A stretch of DNA of 64,000 nt, taken from NCBI GenBank assembly GCA_034509735.1, contig JACGWO010000002.1:21561636-21625635 (forward strand), in the 5' to 3' direction. The translations under genes and the position numbers were made by a program. The notes beneath the pieces were generated by a model, which made no database searches, was not told the origin of the DNA, and worked only from the letters and a program-made list of their open reading frames with translations. The first letter of the stretch is position 1; each line of letters begins with the position of its first letter. Shown piece after piece: positions 10,038 through 18,660 of the stretch. The DNA is from Sesamum alatum (taxonomy: Eukaryota > Streptophyta > Magnoliopsida > Lamiales > Pedaliaceae).

Positions 10038-10814
10038 TTGAACTTGGCGCCATCTAAAAGGGTATCCCAGACGCTATATGAGATATGGCATGGCAAGCCT
10101 GCCTCCTACAAATACTTGAAAGTGTGGGGTTGCCCCGCATATGTCAAGAGATTAGTGGGAGATAAACTGGACTCGAGGTCTAGTTTATGCAGGTTCATCG
10201 GCTATCCGAAAGAAACTGCGGGGTATTATTTCTATGATCCCTCCGAGCAAAAGGTTTTTGTCTCACGAAACGCAGTGTTCTTGGAAAAAGGTTTTTCATC
10301 GGATAGTCGACGCGATGAGGTGCTCCTTGAGCGATCAAGTGAGGAACCCCAAGAGGCGGCAGTGACATCTGAGCCTGAAGTTCCCATTGATATTGTTCCA
10401 GTCCTTCGTAGGTCGGCCAGAGTATCCCATGCACCTGATAGGTATGGATTTCTGGGCCTGACCGGTCAGTTGGATAATGATCCAAAGACGTACGGAGAAG
10501 CGATGTCGGACATCGATTCGGACAAGTGGCTTGAGGCCATGAAATCCGAGATGGACTCGATGGGTACAAACAAGATTTGGACCCTAGCAGATCCACCAAA
10601 AGGGGTTAAACCCGAAGCTGGAACATACGTTTTGATGAAGTCATACGGGGATATGATTTCTTCAAGAACGAGTCCGATCCTTGTGTATACAAGAAGATCA
10701 GTGGGAGCTCAGTTGCGTTTCTGGTGCTTTACGTGGATGACATCTTGCTCATTGGGAATGACGCTAAGATGTTGGGTGCCACTAAAGTTTGGCTGTCAAT
10801 GCAATTCTCCATGA
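10038..10814 (+). pseudogene. B1 integrase C-terminus, linker and start of RT with shared deletion
   Basis: Begins in the integrase C-terminal segment (GKPASYKYLKVWGCPAYV), followed by an acidic linker (SARVSHAPDRYGFLGLTG) and the RT entry segment (SDKWLEAMKSEMDSM). After VKPEAG at about 10611 some 345 bp present in E1 (about 25410-25755) are missing. That removes RT fingers and the MDVKTAFLNG motif with the first catalytic Asp. The reading then shifts and the C-terminal residues are out of frame. B3 and B5 share the same junction. Confidence 0.85.
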
Positions 10815-11323
10815 AGGATATGGGCGAGGCATCCTACATCCTTGGCATCAAGATCTACAGGGATAGATCTAGAAGGATGTTAGGAATAGCCCAGTCCTCG
10901 TACATTGAGAAAGTCTTGAAGAGATTCAAGATGGAGAACTCAAAACGAGGATTCCTTCCTATAAGGCATGGAATTAAGATATCCAAGAAACAGTCTCCTA
11001 AGACTGATGAGGAGCTTAAAAGGATGTTGGACATCCCCTATGCTTCAGCTGTAGGCAGCATACAGTATGCTGTTCAGTGCACTAGACCTGATGTGGCTTT
11101 CGCTTTGAGCGTAACTAGCCGATATCACTGGAGTGCAGTCAAGACTATCCAAAAGTACCTGAAAAGGACTAAGGACATGTTCTTGATCTACGGCGGTGGA
11201 GGGTTGATACTGGAAGGCTATAGCGACGCTAGCTTCCATTCGAATGACGATGATGCCAAGTCTCAGTATGGTTTTGTATTTAGACTAAATGGTGGCGTGG
11301 TTACTTGGAAGAGTTCCAAATAG
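10724..11323 (+). pseudogene. B1 reverse transcriptase palm/thumb and RNase H start
   Basis: Starts at LYVDDILLIGND, the copia RT active-site box, then continues through the thumb and connection (MRHGIKISKKQSP, YASAVGSIQYAVQCTRPDVA) into RNase H (EGYSDASF). Compared with E1 it lacks a few codons around QSCAGEAH. It ends at TAG where E1 has CAA (Gln of SSKQ). The same stop is present in B2, B3 and B5. It cannot be active because the first RT Asp motif is deleted upstream. Confidence 0.85.
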
Positions 11324-11386
11324 GCTACCACGACGGACTCCACCATAGAGTTTTGAATACATAGCGGCTTTGGAAGCTGCTAAGGA

Positions 11387-11680
11387 GTGGTTTGGTTGAT
11401 GAGCTACATCCAAGGGTTGGATGTAATACCTAGCATTGCTAAGTCTGTAATTATCTTTCATGATAACAACGGGGCGATAGCTAGCAAAGGAACCGAGATC
11501 TCATCACGATCCAAGCATATTCTTAGACGCTACCATTTGCTTAGAGAGATGGATAGCACGAGTGACGTTCGGTTGGACCGAGTCAGCTCCGCAGAAAACA
11601 TAGCAGATCCACTTGCTAAGCCCATGTCGCAAGTTGCCCATAGTCACCATCTGAATAAGAGGTTCGAGGTAAATGGGTGA
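11387..11680 (+). pseudogene. B1 RNase H, C-terminal part
   Basis: Contains the last RNase H acidic segment (FHDNNGAIA) and the conserved copia end SKHILRRYHLLREM, ADPLAKPMSQ. The segment between 11323 and 11387 carries a stop (TAGAGTTTTGAA, also in B2, B3 and B5). The frame ends 11 bp before the polypurine tract. Confidence 0.8.
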
Positions 11681-11691
11681 TTGGCTTTAGG

Positions 11692-11704
11692 TCAAGTGGG
11701 AGAT
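11692..11704 (+). other. Polypurine tract of B1
   Basis: TCAAGTGGGAGAT directly before the LTR. It is identical to the tract of A and E elements. Confidence 0.85.
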
Positions 11705-12617
11705 TGTTGGAATAGGTGACCAGAAAGCCAATGGGTTTGGCAATTTGTAACCTATCCGACAACTTGATGTGAATGTAATATTATTATGTGATGAATAAGA
11801 TGAGTGTTCGTCACCAATGGTACCTTCTTTGTTGCGCTCATCTAACATTTGTTAAAATGGTGTTTAACTTATATCGCAACAAAGCCCACAGATCATGGAT
11901 AACAACTCGTGCAGTTGGGCCACGCATTGGATGGTGGTCATGAAACCTACTGATTAAGAGTTGGGTCTGAAACGTTCCAACTCGAGGACCTCGAGACAGG
12001 GCATCGAGAGTCCTATTGAGACTTGCGTCAAGTGTCGTGTTCATTGGATAAGTGCCGTGTTTCATCGGCGACAGGCGTGGGACGCCTACACGATCTTGAT
12101 GGGTTGGTCGACTGGGGTCGAGCCGACTGGACTGACTCGCGGGGATCATCATATGGAAGCCTTGGAGGCTTGGTCGGTATCATTGGTTTTCCCCGGTTCC
12201 GATAGTACGGGAGTAATCCTCAGACTTGAGGGATCATGGCAGTCGCGTGCACAGGACGGCTGTATCTTGGATCTGGCAAGAGGTAATCATTCTGTAAGAT
12301 GATTATCATAAGCCTTGTCCAGTGCAGTCAGAATGTGTAGCGAGGACGGTGGATTCCAAGAAGAGGATCCGTCCCCTGTCAGTATGTGACTGAGGTATCT
12401 CCTATGCACTCGGAGACACGTTCATGCTGTATGAAGCTGTGGCCACAGTGGTTGGTCCAACAGGGAATGGTTTCCTGTGTCGACACAATGAAGCATACGT
12501 GGTCTCGAGTATTAAGCATAGATGCCTAGTCAAGGATGGGAACCGACGCCTAATTCCATACCCTAGACTAAGGCCGGGAGACGGTAGACGGAAGGATCGT
12601 ACCCGTACGGAATCGGC

Positions 12618-12691
12618 GCCTAAATGTTCACGCCAATTCACCTAGTCTCTAGTGCCATGGACCGTTGCTAGACGGCCACCCATGGTAACGG
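12618..12691 (+). promoter_or_regulatory. U3 block conserved in all families (B1 copy)
   Basis: Same block as in the A1 LTR, with CTCTAGTGCCATGGACCGTT and CCACCCATGGTAACGG. It is followed by CCAAGTCTAGCTGA and by GGTGAACCTAAAGGGTCAC, also shared. Confidence 0.6.
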
Positions 12692-12767
12692 GCCCTTATG
12701 GGACACGGGCCCAAGTCTAGCTGAGGGTGAACCTAAAGGGTCACACACAAATCACCGAGGAGGTTGA

Positions 12768-13241
12768 GAGATCGACTTGGAGTCAATCTCGAAGGATAAA
12801 ATAAGTAATTGGATTACTTAAGGGAAAGTCAATTGGATGGACGGGCCGATATTGTATTGGGCTTTCATTTAATCGGTAAATTGGATTTTCGATTAAATAT
12901 GGAAAGTTGAGATGTTGAGACGTTGGATCTTTCAATTGGATTAAAAGATCAACGGGAATAATTTAAGTGGACATTAAATTGGATTTAATATTGGGTTCGT
13001 CGTAATTGGATTATGATAAAACCCGGTCCGTTAAATTATACCCGAGAGGAGAAATAATTCCTAATTTTGAATAGGAAGAAGTTGGACTTCTTCCCTTAAT
13101 TAAACATGGCCGACATGCTCCCTTGGAGGAAGCAAAATCAGCCATGTTGCATGCTACGTGGTATGTTGACTTGTCTCTTTTGGAATGAGACAAATCAACT
13201 CCAATCAAGCTCTTCCCTTTTGGTATGATTTGATCATACCA
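12768..13241 (+). repeat. Array of inverted repeats with 3-nt spacers in B1 LTR
   Basis: Within 474 bp I count at least eight inverted repeats, most with spacer TGG. Examples: TAAGTAAT/ATTACTTA (12802-12820), GATCTTTCAAT/ATTAAAAGATC (12926-12950, one mismatch; perfect in B2), ATTAAAT/ATTTAAT (12973-12989), GGAAGAAGT/ACTTCTTCC (13074-13094) and TGGTATGAT/ATCATACCA with spacer TTG (13221-13241). The first (12768-12790) has one mismatch here and is perfect in B3 (45430-45452). Function is unknown; the RNA could fold into a comb of short hairpins. Confidence 0.8.
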
Positions 13242-13325
13242 TAAATTTTGGTAGGCTTGATTCAAGAATTGATGGTGATTGATTGGAATGAATCTAGACA
13301 CATTCCAATAATCACATTAATTATG

Positions 13326-13333
13326 TATATATA
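13326..13333 (+). promoter_or_regulatory. Putative TATA box of B1/B2 LTR
   Basis: TATATATA upstream of a CT-rich tract and of the sequence leading to the R/U5 hairpin. The matching element in the B2 3' LTR is at about 17369. Confidence 0.45.
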
Positions 13334-13800
13334 TGAGAATATACAACACCAAGCATAAGTGATTCATTATTCATCTTTTTCTAGGAAAAAGAGAAGACAA
13401 AAATCCTCTCCTCTCTCTCAAAATTTCGTGCTCCCTCCCTCTCTTACACTTATGTTCTTCACTTGATTTTGAATCAAGAAGAAGAACAAAGTAAGTTTAA
13501 GAGAACACTAATTCATAGTGTTCTTCTCTTAAACCGATTCCTTCCTAAACCCGTTCTTTTCTAGCAAGAAGAACGTCTGTTTCTTCCGGTGTGGTGTGGA
13601 TCACCTTTGGAGAATCCATACGTTTGGATTTCGTGAACATTTCGGAGAAGGAACAACGCTAGTAGCCGGGAGCATACGCTAAACAATCAAAGGTAACGGT
13701 TTATTACGCTTTGATTGATTTGATTTATATATCTATGCCCTATGTGTTTAAATATATGTTTTAATATTTACACATCCTACATCGAACGCCCGGTTGAGCA

Positions 13801-13821
13801 CCCAAGGGTACACCCCTTGGG
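13801..13821 (+). promoter_or_regulatory. R/U5 hairpin, B1/B2 LTR
   Basis: Arms CCCAAGGG and CCCTTGGG with loop TACAC. Counterparts in A and E have different outer pairs but stay fully paired. Confidence 0.65.
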
Positions 13822-13914
13822 ATTCGCGTATTTTAAATTTGATTTAAATTTACGCAATTTCTAGCTTTTCTGGCTTCCGCTCGCGCTCCCGGGCGGATCC
13901 GCTTGTCCTTCAAG

Positions 13915-13927
13915 TGGTATCAAAGCC
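13915..13927 (+). other. Primer-binding site of B2
   Basis: TGGTATCAAAGCC, complementary to the 3' end of initiator tRNA-Met with one mismatch to the TGGTATCAGAGCC seen in A2 and E1. It starts 2 nt after the LTR. Confidence 0.85.
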
Positions 13928-14177
13928 CGGTTCGATGTAAGGGGCATAGATCTTTGTGTTTGGCATGATCTACTTGCTTTTAAATGGCTTTATTGGCATG
14001 TTAGATTACATAAATATATGAATAATACGATGATTCAATTGTTTGGATTTAATGGACTTTTGGCATGCTTAATTTTGTTAGATTGGATCTAAAATTGCAT
14101 GCTTATTTTCAGAATAATATTAATGTTATTGTGCTGAAACAGTTTTGAAAACAAAAAAAAAACAAAAAAAAAAAATT

Positions 14178-14340
14178 TCGGTCGGGCCGGCAGTGGCCGC
14201 GCGCAGGCGGGCGCCTGAGCGCGCGCCATGCGCGCGCGCGCGCTGTGCGCAGCCGGCCGCTGCTGGCCGAGGGCCAGCGCGGCACAGCGCGCGCGCTGCC
14301 CTGTGCGCGCGGGCGGCCGGCCAGCACAACGGCTGGGCCG
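14178..14340. other. CpG-rich island in B2 leader
   Basis: About 160 bp of GCGCGC-rich sequence immediately after an A-rich run (14152-14175) and bounded by AT-rich DNA. It occupies the same leader position as the islands in other copies. Open frames across it are not credible genes. Confidence 0.8.
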
Positions 14341-14571
14341 TTTTGTGCTGTTTTTTCGACTTTTTCCGGAAAATTCGATTTTTTGTATTTTCTGCACAAT
14401 ATTCTGAAAATATGTTAATTTTGCATTTTTGATTTTGGGATAATTGGATTATTCCTTGAATTAAAATTGCTTAATTAATTTGGGATTAATACATGCATTG
14501 GATGCGTTGTTTAAAATCTCCATTAAATTTCAAATTTGAATTTTGAATGTTATTTGTATATTTATGCTTTT

Positions 14572-14667
14572 GTGATGTTGGACATCACTTGGGTATTTGG
14601 AATACCCATTGGTTATTTATGCATGATTATTTTGAATAATTATGTTATGTGAGTTGATGGAATCAAC
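14572..14667 (+). repeat. Four consecutive 3-nt-spacer hairpins in B2 leader
   Basis: GTGATGT/ACATCAC (spacer TGG, 14572-14588), GGGTATT/AATACCC (TGG, 14591-14607), ATTATT/AATAAT (TTG, about 14628-14642) and GTTGAT/ATCAAC (GGA, 14653-14667). B3 has GGATATT/AATATCC for the second, a compensated change. Confidence 0.8.
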
Positions 14668-14670
14668 ATG

Positions 14671-15055
14671 GGATGATCACAAAGCCCTAGACCTTGTGTA
14701 TGGATGAATGAATGTTTATTTATTTTCTGTTGGGTGGGGCCTGCGTGCCTCTTGTTTTTGGGACTATCATCTCCCGTATTTTCAGCCTCATGATGTTAAG
14801 GCTTGTTTTCTTTATTACCGATGTATTACTTTCAGTTGTAAAGAGAGTAGATAGGATTGGTGAGGTTTCAATTTTAACAAGCAATTGGAGTCGGAGACCC
14901 CAAGGAGGAGCATCAAGGCGTGAAACAAGAGCACTACAAGGCCCATTGGAATGACACTGGGTATATTACTATTGTAATAATTTAGGTCCACCCTAGACAG
15001 ACCATAGACTCACTGCAGGCTCAGTGGGTCGCATAGGTTGGGCTTGTGATCATCC
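14671..15055 (+). other. B2 leader structured-RNA domain
   Basis: Arms GGATGATCACAAAGCCC (14671-14687) and GGGCTTGTGATCATCC (15040-15055) enclose about 350 nt. The inner 9-bp hairpin is GACTCACTG/CAGTGGGTC (15007-15030). E1 has GATCCACTG/CAGTGGATC, so a C-G pair is replaced by T-A. Confidence 0.65.
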
Positions 15056-15200
15056 TAACAGGGGTATGCTATGTTTTATGCATGCGGCGTTTTTTATTTA
15101 TCGCTTTAAATATTGGATATTTATGCATGCTAAAACACCATAATGTGATGAGGTCTCGGTCACACTTAAGCTCTCATTTGGTTGGACCAAATTAAATATT

Positions 15201-15715
15201 AGGCCGTAGACAGCATACAGTATGTTGTTCAGTGCACTAGACCTGATGTGGCTTTTGCTTTGAGCGTAACTAGCCGATATCAGTCATGTGCCGGAAGGCA
15301 CACTAGAGTACAGTCAAGACTATCCTGAAGTACCTGAAAAGGACTGAGGACATATTCTTGATCTACGGCGGTGGAGAGTTGACACTGGAAGGCTATAACA
15401 ACGCTAGCTTCTAGTCGGATGACGATGATGCGAAAGTCTCAATATGGTTTTGTATTTAGACTAAATGGTGGCGTGGTTAGTTGAAAGAGTTCCAAGTAGG
15501 CTATCACGGCCGACTCCACCATAGAGTTTTGAATACATATCGAGTCTTAGACGTTACCATCTGCTTAGAAGATGGATAGCACCAGTGACGTTCGGTTGGA
15601 CCGAGTCAGCTCCACAGAAAACATAGCAGATCCACTTGCTAAGCCCATGTGTCGCAAGTTGCCCACACTCACCATCTGAACAAGAGGCTTGAGGTCAGTG
15701 GGTGATTGGCTTTAG
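15201..15715 (+). pseudogene. B2 RT/RNase H remnant
   Basis: Begins in the RT connection (GSIQYVVQCTRPDVAFALSV when read in frame) and continues into RNase H. It holds several frameshifts, the family B amber codon after SSK (15497-15499), and a further deletion after 15540 that joins to the SKHILRRYH-type end. No product is possible. Confidence 0.8.
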
Positions 15716-15716
15716 G

Positions 15717-15729
15717 TCAAGTGGGAGAT
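15717..15729 (+). other. Polypurine tract of B2
   Basis: TCAAGTGGGAGAT abutting the 3' LTR. Confidence 0.85.
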
Positions 15730-17958
15730 TGTTGGAATAGGTGACCAGAAAGCTAATAGGTTTGGCAATTTGTAACCTATTCGACAACTTGATGTAGATG
15801 TAATATTATTATATGATCAATAAGATGAGTGTTCGTCACCAATGGTACCTTCTTTGTTGCGCTCATCTTACATTTGTTAAAACGGTGTTTAACTTATATC
15901 GCAACAAAGCCTACAGACCATGGATAACAACTCGTGCAGTTGGGCCACGCATTGGATGGTGGTCATGAAACCAACTGATTAAGAGTTGGGTCGAAACGTT
16001 CCAAGTCGAGGACCTCGAGACAGGGCATCGAGAGTCCTATTGAGAGTTGCGTTCAAGAGTCGTGTTCATTGGATGAGTGTCGTGTTTCATTGGTGACAGG
16101 CGTGGGACGCCTACACGATCTTGATGGGTTGGTCGACTGGGGTCGAGCCAACTGGACTGACTCGCGGGGATCATCATATGGAAGCCTTAGAGGCTTGATC
16201 GGTATGATTGGTTTTCCCCGGTTCCGATAGTACGGGAGTAATCCTCAGACTTGAAGGATCATGGCAGTCGCGTGCACATGACGGCTGTATCTTGGATCTG
16301 GCGAGAGGTAATCATTCTGTAAGATGATTATCATAAGCCTTGTCCGGTGCAGTCAGAATGTGTAGTGAGGACGGTGGATTCCAAGAAGAGGATCTGTCCC
16401 CTGTCAGTATGTGACAGAAGTATCTCCTATGCACTTGGAGACACGTTCATGCTGTATGAAGCTGTGGCCACAGTGGTTGGTCGAATAGGGAATGGTTTCC
16501 TGTGTCGACCCAATGAAGCATACGTGGTCTCGAGTGTTAAGCATAGATGCCTAGTCAAGGATGGGAACCGACGCCCAATTCCATACCCTAGACTAAGACC
16601 GGGAGACGGTAGATGGAAGGATTGTACCCGTACGGAATCGGCGCCTAAATGTTCACGCCAATTCACCTAGTCTCTAGTGCCATGGACCGTTGCTAGACCG
16701 CCACCCATGGTAACGGGCCCTTGTGGGACACGGGCCCAAGTCTAGCTGAGGGTGAACCTAAAGGGTCACTCACAAATCAACGAGGAGGTTGAGAGATTTA
16801 CTTGGAGTCAATCTCGAAGGATAAATAAGTAATTGGATTACTTAAGGGAAAGTCCATTGGATGGACGGGCCGATATTGTATCGGGCTTTTGTTTAATCGG
16901 TAAATTGAATTTTCGATTAAATATGGAAAGTTGAGACGTTGAGATGTTGGATCTTTTAATTGGATTAAAAGATCAACGAGAATAATTTAAATGGACATTA
17001 AATTTGATTTAATATTAAGTTCGTCATAATTGGATTACGATAAAATCCGGTCCGTTAAATTGACTCGAGAGGAGAAATAATTCCTATTTTGGAATAGGAA
17101 GCAGTTGGACTTCTTCCCTTACTTAAACATGGCCGACATGCTCCCTTGGAGGAAGCAAAATCAGCCATGTTTCATGCTAGATGGTATGTTGACTTATCTC
17201 TACTGGAAAGAGACAAATAAACTCCAATCAAGCTCTTCCCTTTTGGTATGATTTGATCATACCATAAATTTTGGTAGGCTTGATTGAAGAATTGATGGTG
17301 ATTGATTGGAATAAATCTAGACATCCTTGGATGAACCTAGACACATTCCAATAATCACATTAATTATGTATATATATTAGAATATACAACACCAAGCATA
17401 AGTGATTCATTATTCATCTTTTTCTAGGAAAAAAGAGAAGACAAAAATTCTCTCCACTCTCTCAAACTCTTGGCCTCTCTCCCTCTCTTACACTTGTGTT
17501 CTTCACTTGATTTTGAATCAAGAAGAAGAACAAAGTAAGTTTAAGAGAGCGCTAATTCATAGTGTTCTTCTCTTAAACCGATTCCTTCTTAAACCCGTGC
17601 TTTTCTAGCAAGAAGAACGTGTGTTTCTTCCGGTGTGGTGTGGATCACCTTTGGAGAATCCATACGTTTGGATTTTGTGAGCGTTTCGGAGAAGGAAAAA
17701 CGCAAGTAGCCGGGAGCATACGCTAAACAATCAAAGGTAACGGTTTATTATGCTTTGATTGATTATATAAATTTATCTATGCCCTATGTGTTTAATATTC
17801 ATCTCCAATATTTACACATCCTACATCGAACGCCCGGTTGAGCACCCAAGGGCACAACCCTTGGGATTCGTATTTTAAATTAGATTTGATTTAATTTATG
17901 CTATTGTCTCGCTTTCTCGCTTCCGCTCGCGCTCCTGGGCGGATCCGCTTGTCCTTCA
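15730..17958 (+). repeat. 3' LTR of B2
   Basis: 2229 bp, TGTTGGAATAGG to GTCCTTCA, collinear with the LTR at 11705-13912. It carries the perfect GATCTTTTAAT/ATTAAAAGATC hairpin with spacer TGG (16950-16974). The next bases (TTAAT) belong to the broken E2 LTR, so this is the right edge of the B array. Confidence 0.95.
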
Positions 17959-18660
17959 TTAATCACATGTTATTAATTAACGGAATTAATTCTCCTAAGT
18001 TCAATTATTCCAAGAACAAAAGAACAAGAAATTATTTTCTTGTTGTGAGAGAGAGAGGGCGGACGAGTAGGGAGAGAGGAGAGAGAGCCGAGTGTGTGTG
18101 TGTGTGTGTGTGTGTGTTTGTGTGTGTTGGAATATCATCATTTCTCAAATAGTGAGGGGCTAGGACTATTTATAGAGGGGGAGTTTAATCCTCTTTAAAC
18201 TCCAACTCTAAAGAAGACTATTTTGACTAGGATTTTGACCTAGTGAAAGTCCTAGTCAAAGTAGTATTTGACCCAGTCAAATTAATCCTAGCCATCCATC
18301 TCTCCCTTTCCATCTCAACCATTAATTTAATTTAATGGAATATTTAAAACCTATTTAAATATTCCAAAGGCCAAATAAATAAATATAAATATTTATTCTA
18401 GGCCTATTACCGTTGGAACCGGGAACACACGTCATACCTAGCCGACGCTACTCAAGGTCCTCCGTAAGACGGTTCCCGCGAGTCACCTCAGTCAACTGCT
18501 TCCTAGCAAGCTAACCCACTAACACTTCTTAGACGACCCTCGTCCCCCGTTGATGAAACACGACAGCAGATGCTTAGTGCAAGTCCCAAGGGGAATCTCG
18601 GTACCCATTTTTCGAGATTCCTTGACTTGGAGATTTCCGGACAGATTCGGCGGGACTGAT
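17959..18660 (-). repeat. E2 3' LTR, left fragment
   Basis: Reverse complement of family E LTR, recognised by the CTCGTCCGCCC tract and by GATTTCCGGACAGATTCGGC near its right end. An internal deletion of about 670 bp at about 18412 is visible by comparison with E1. The left edge abuts the B2 LTR; the missing LTR end probably lies left of the B array. The right edge is interrupted by E1, with target duplication CTGAT at 18656-18660. Confidence 0.85.
18092..18127. repeat. (GT)n microsatellite
   Basis: Roughly 17 GT units with one interruption, inside the E2 LTR. E1 has a shorter CACACA tract at the matching place. Confidence 0.9.

Larger units (their letters stand above)
8015..13912 (+). mobile_element. 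Copia-type LTR retrotransposon B1 (family B): interior plus 3' LTR
   Basis: The leader starts at 8015 directly after A1. Gag-pol pseudogene runs 8659-11680, polypurine tract 11692-11704 and LTR 11705-13912. The 5' LTR and front of the leader lie left of A1, outside the window. The 3' LTR is followed at once by a primer-binding site, so it also serves as 5' LTR of B2; the two form a tandem array sharing an LTR. Confidence 0.92.
11705..13912 (+). repeat. LTR shared by B1 (3') and B2 (5')
   Basis: 2208 bp, from TGTTGGAATAGGTGACC to GTCCTTCA. It is preceded by a polypurine tract and followed by a primer-binding site, so one LTR is shared by two interiors. It holds the conserved U3 block (12618-12691), an array of hairpins with 3-nt spacers (12768-13241), a TATATATA element at 13326 and the R/U5 hairpin at 13801-13821. 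Confidence 0.95.
13913..15729 (+). mobile_element. B2 interior, internally deleted family B element
   Basis: Lies between the LTRs 11705-13912 and 15730-17958. It has a primer-binding site, a leader with GC island and the structured-RNA domain. At about 15200, within the leader, the sequence jumps to the end of RT (SVGSIQYA region). About 2.5 kb of leader, gag, protease, integrase and most of RT is missing compared with B1 plus B3. The twin hairpins are lost with that deletion. Confidence 0.9.

Noticed and set aside
12424..12645. 60-110 codon frames recurring in every B LTR (also 16347-16670, 45575-45898, 55885-56106)
   Set aside because: They recur only because LTRs recur. They contain no domain, start positions vary and the sequence is noncoding U3.
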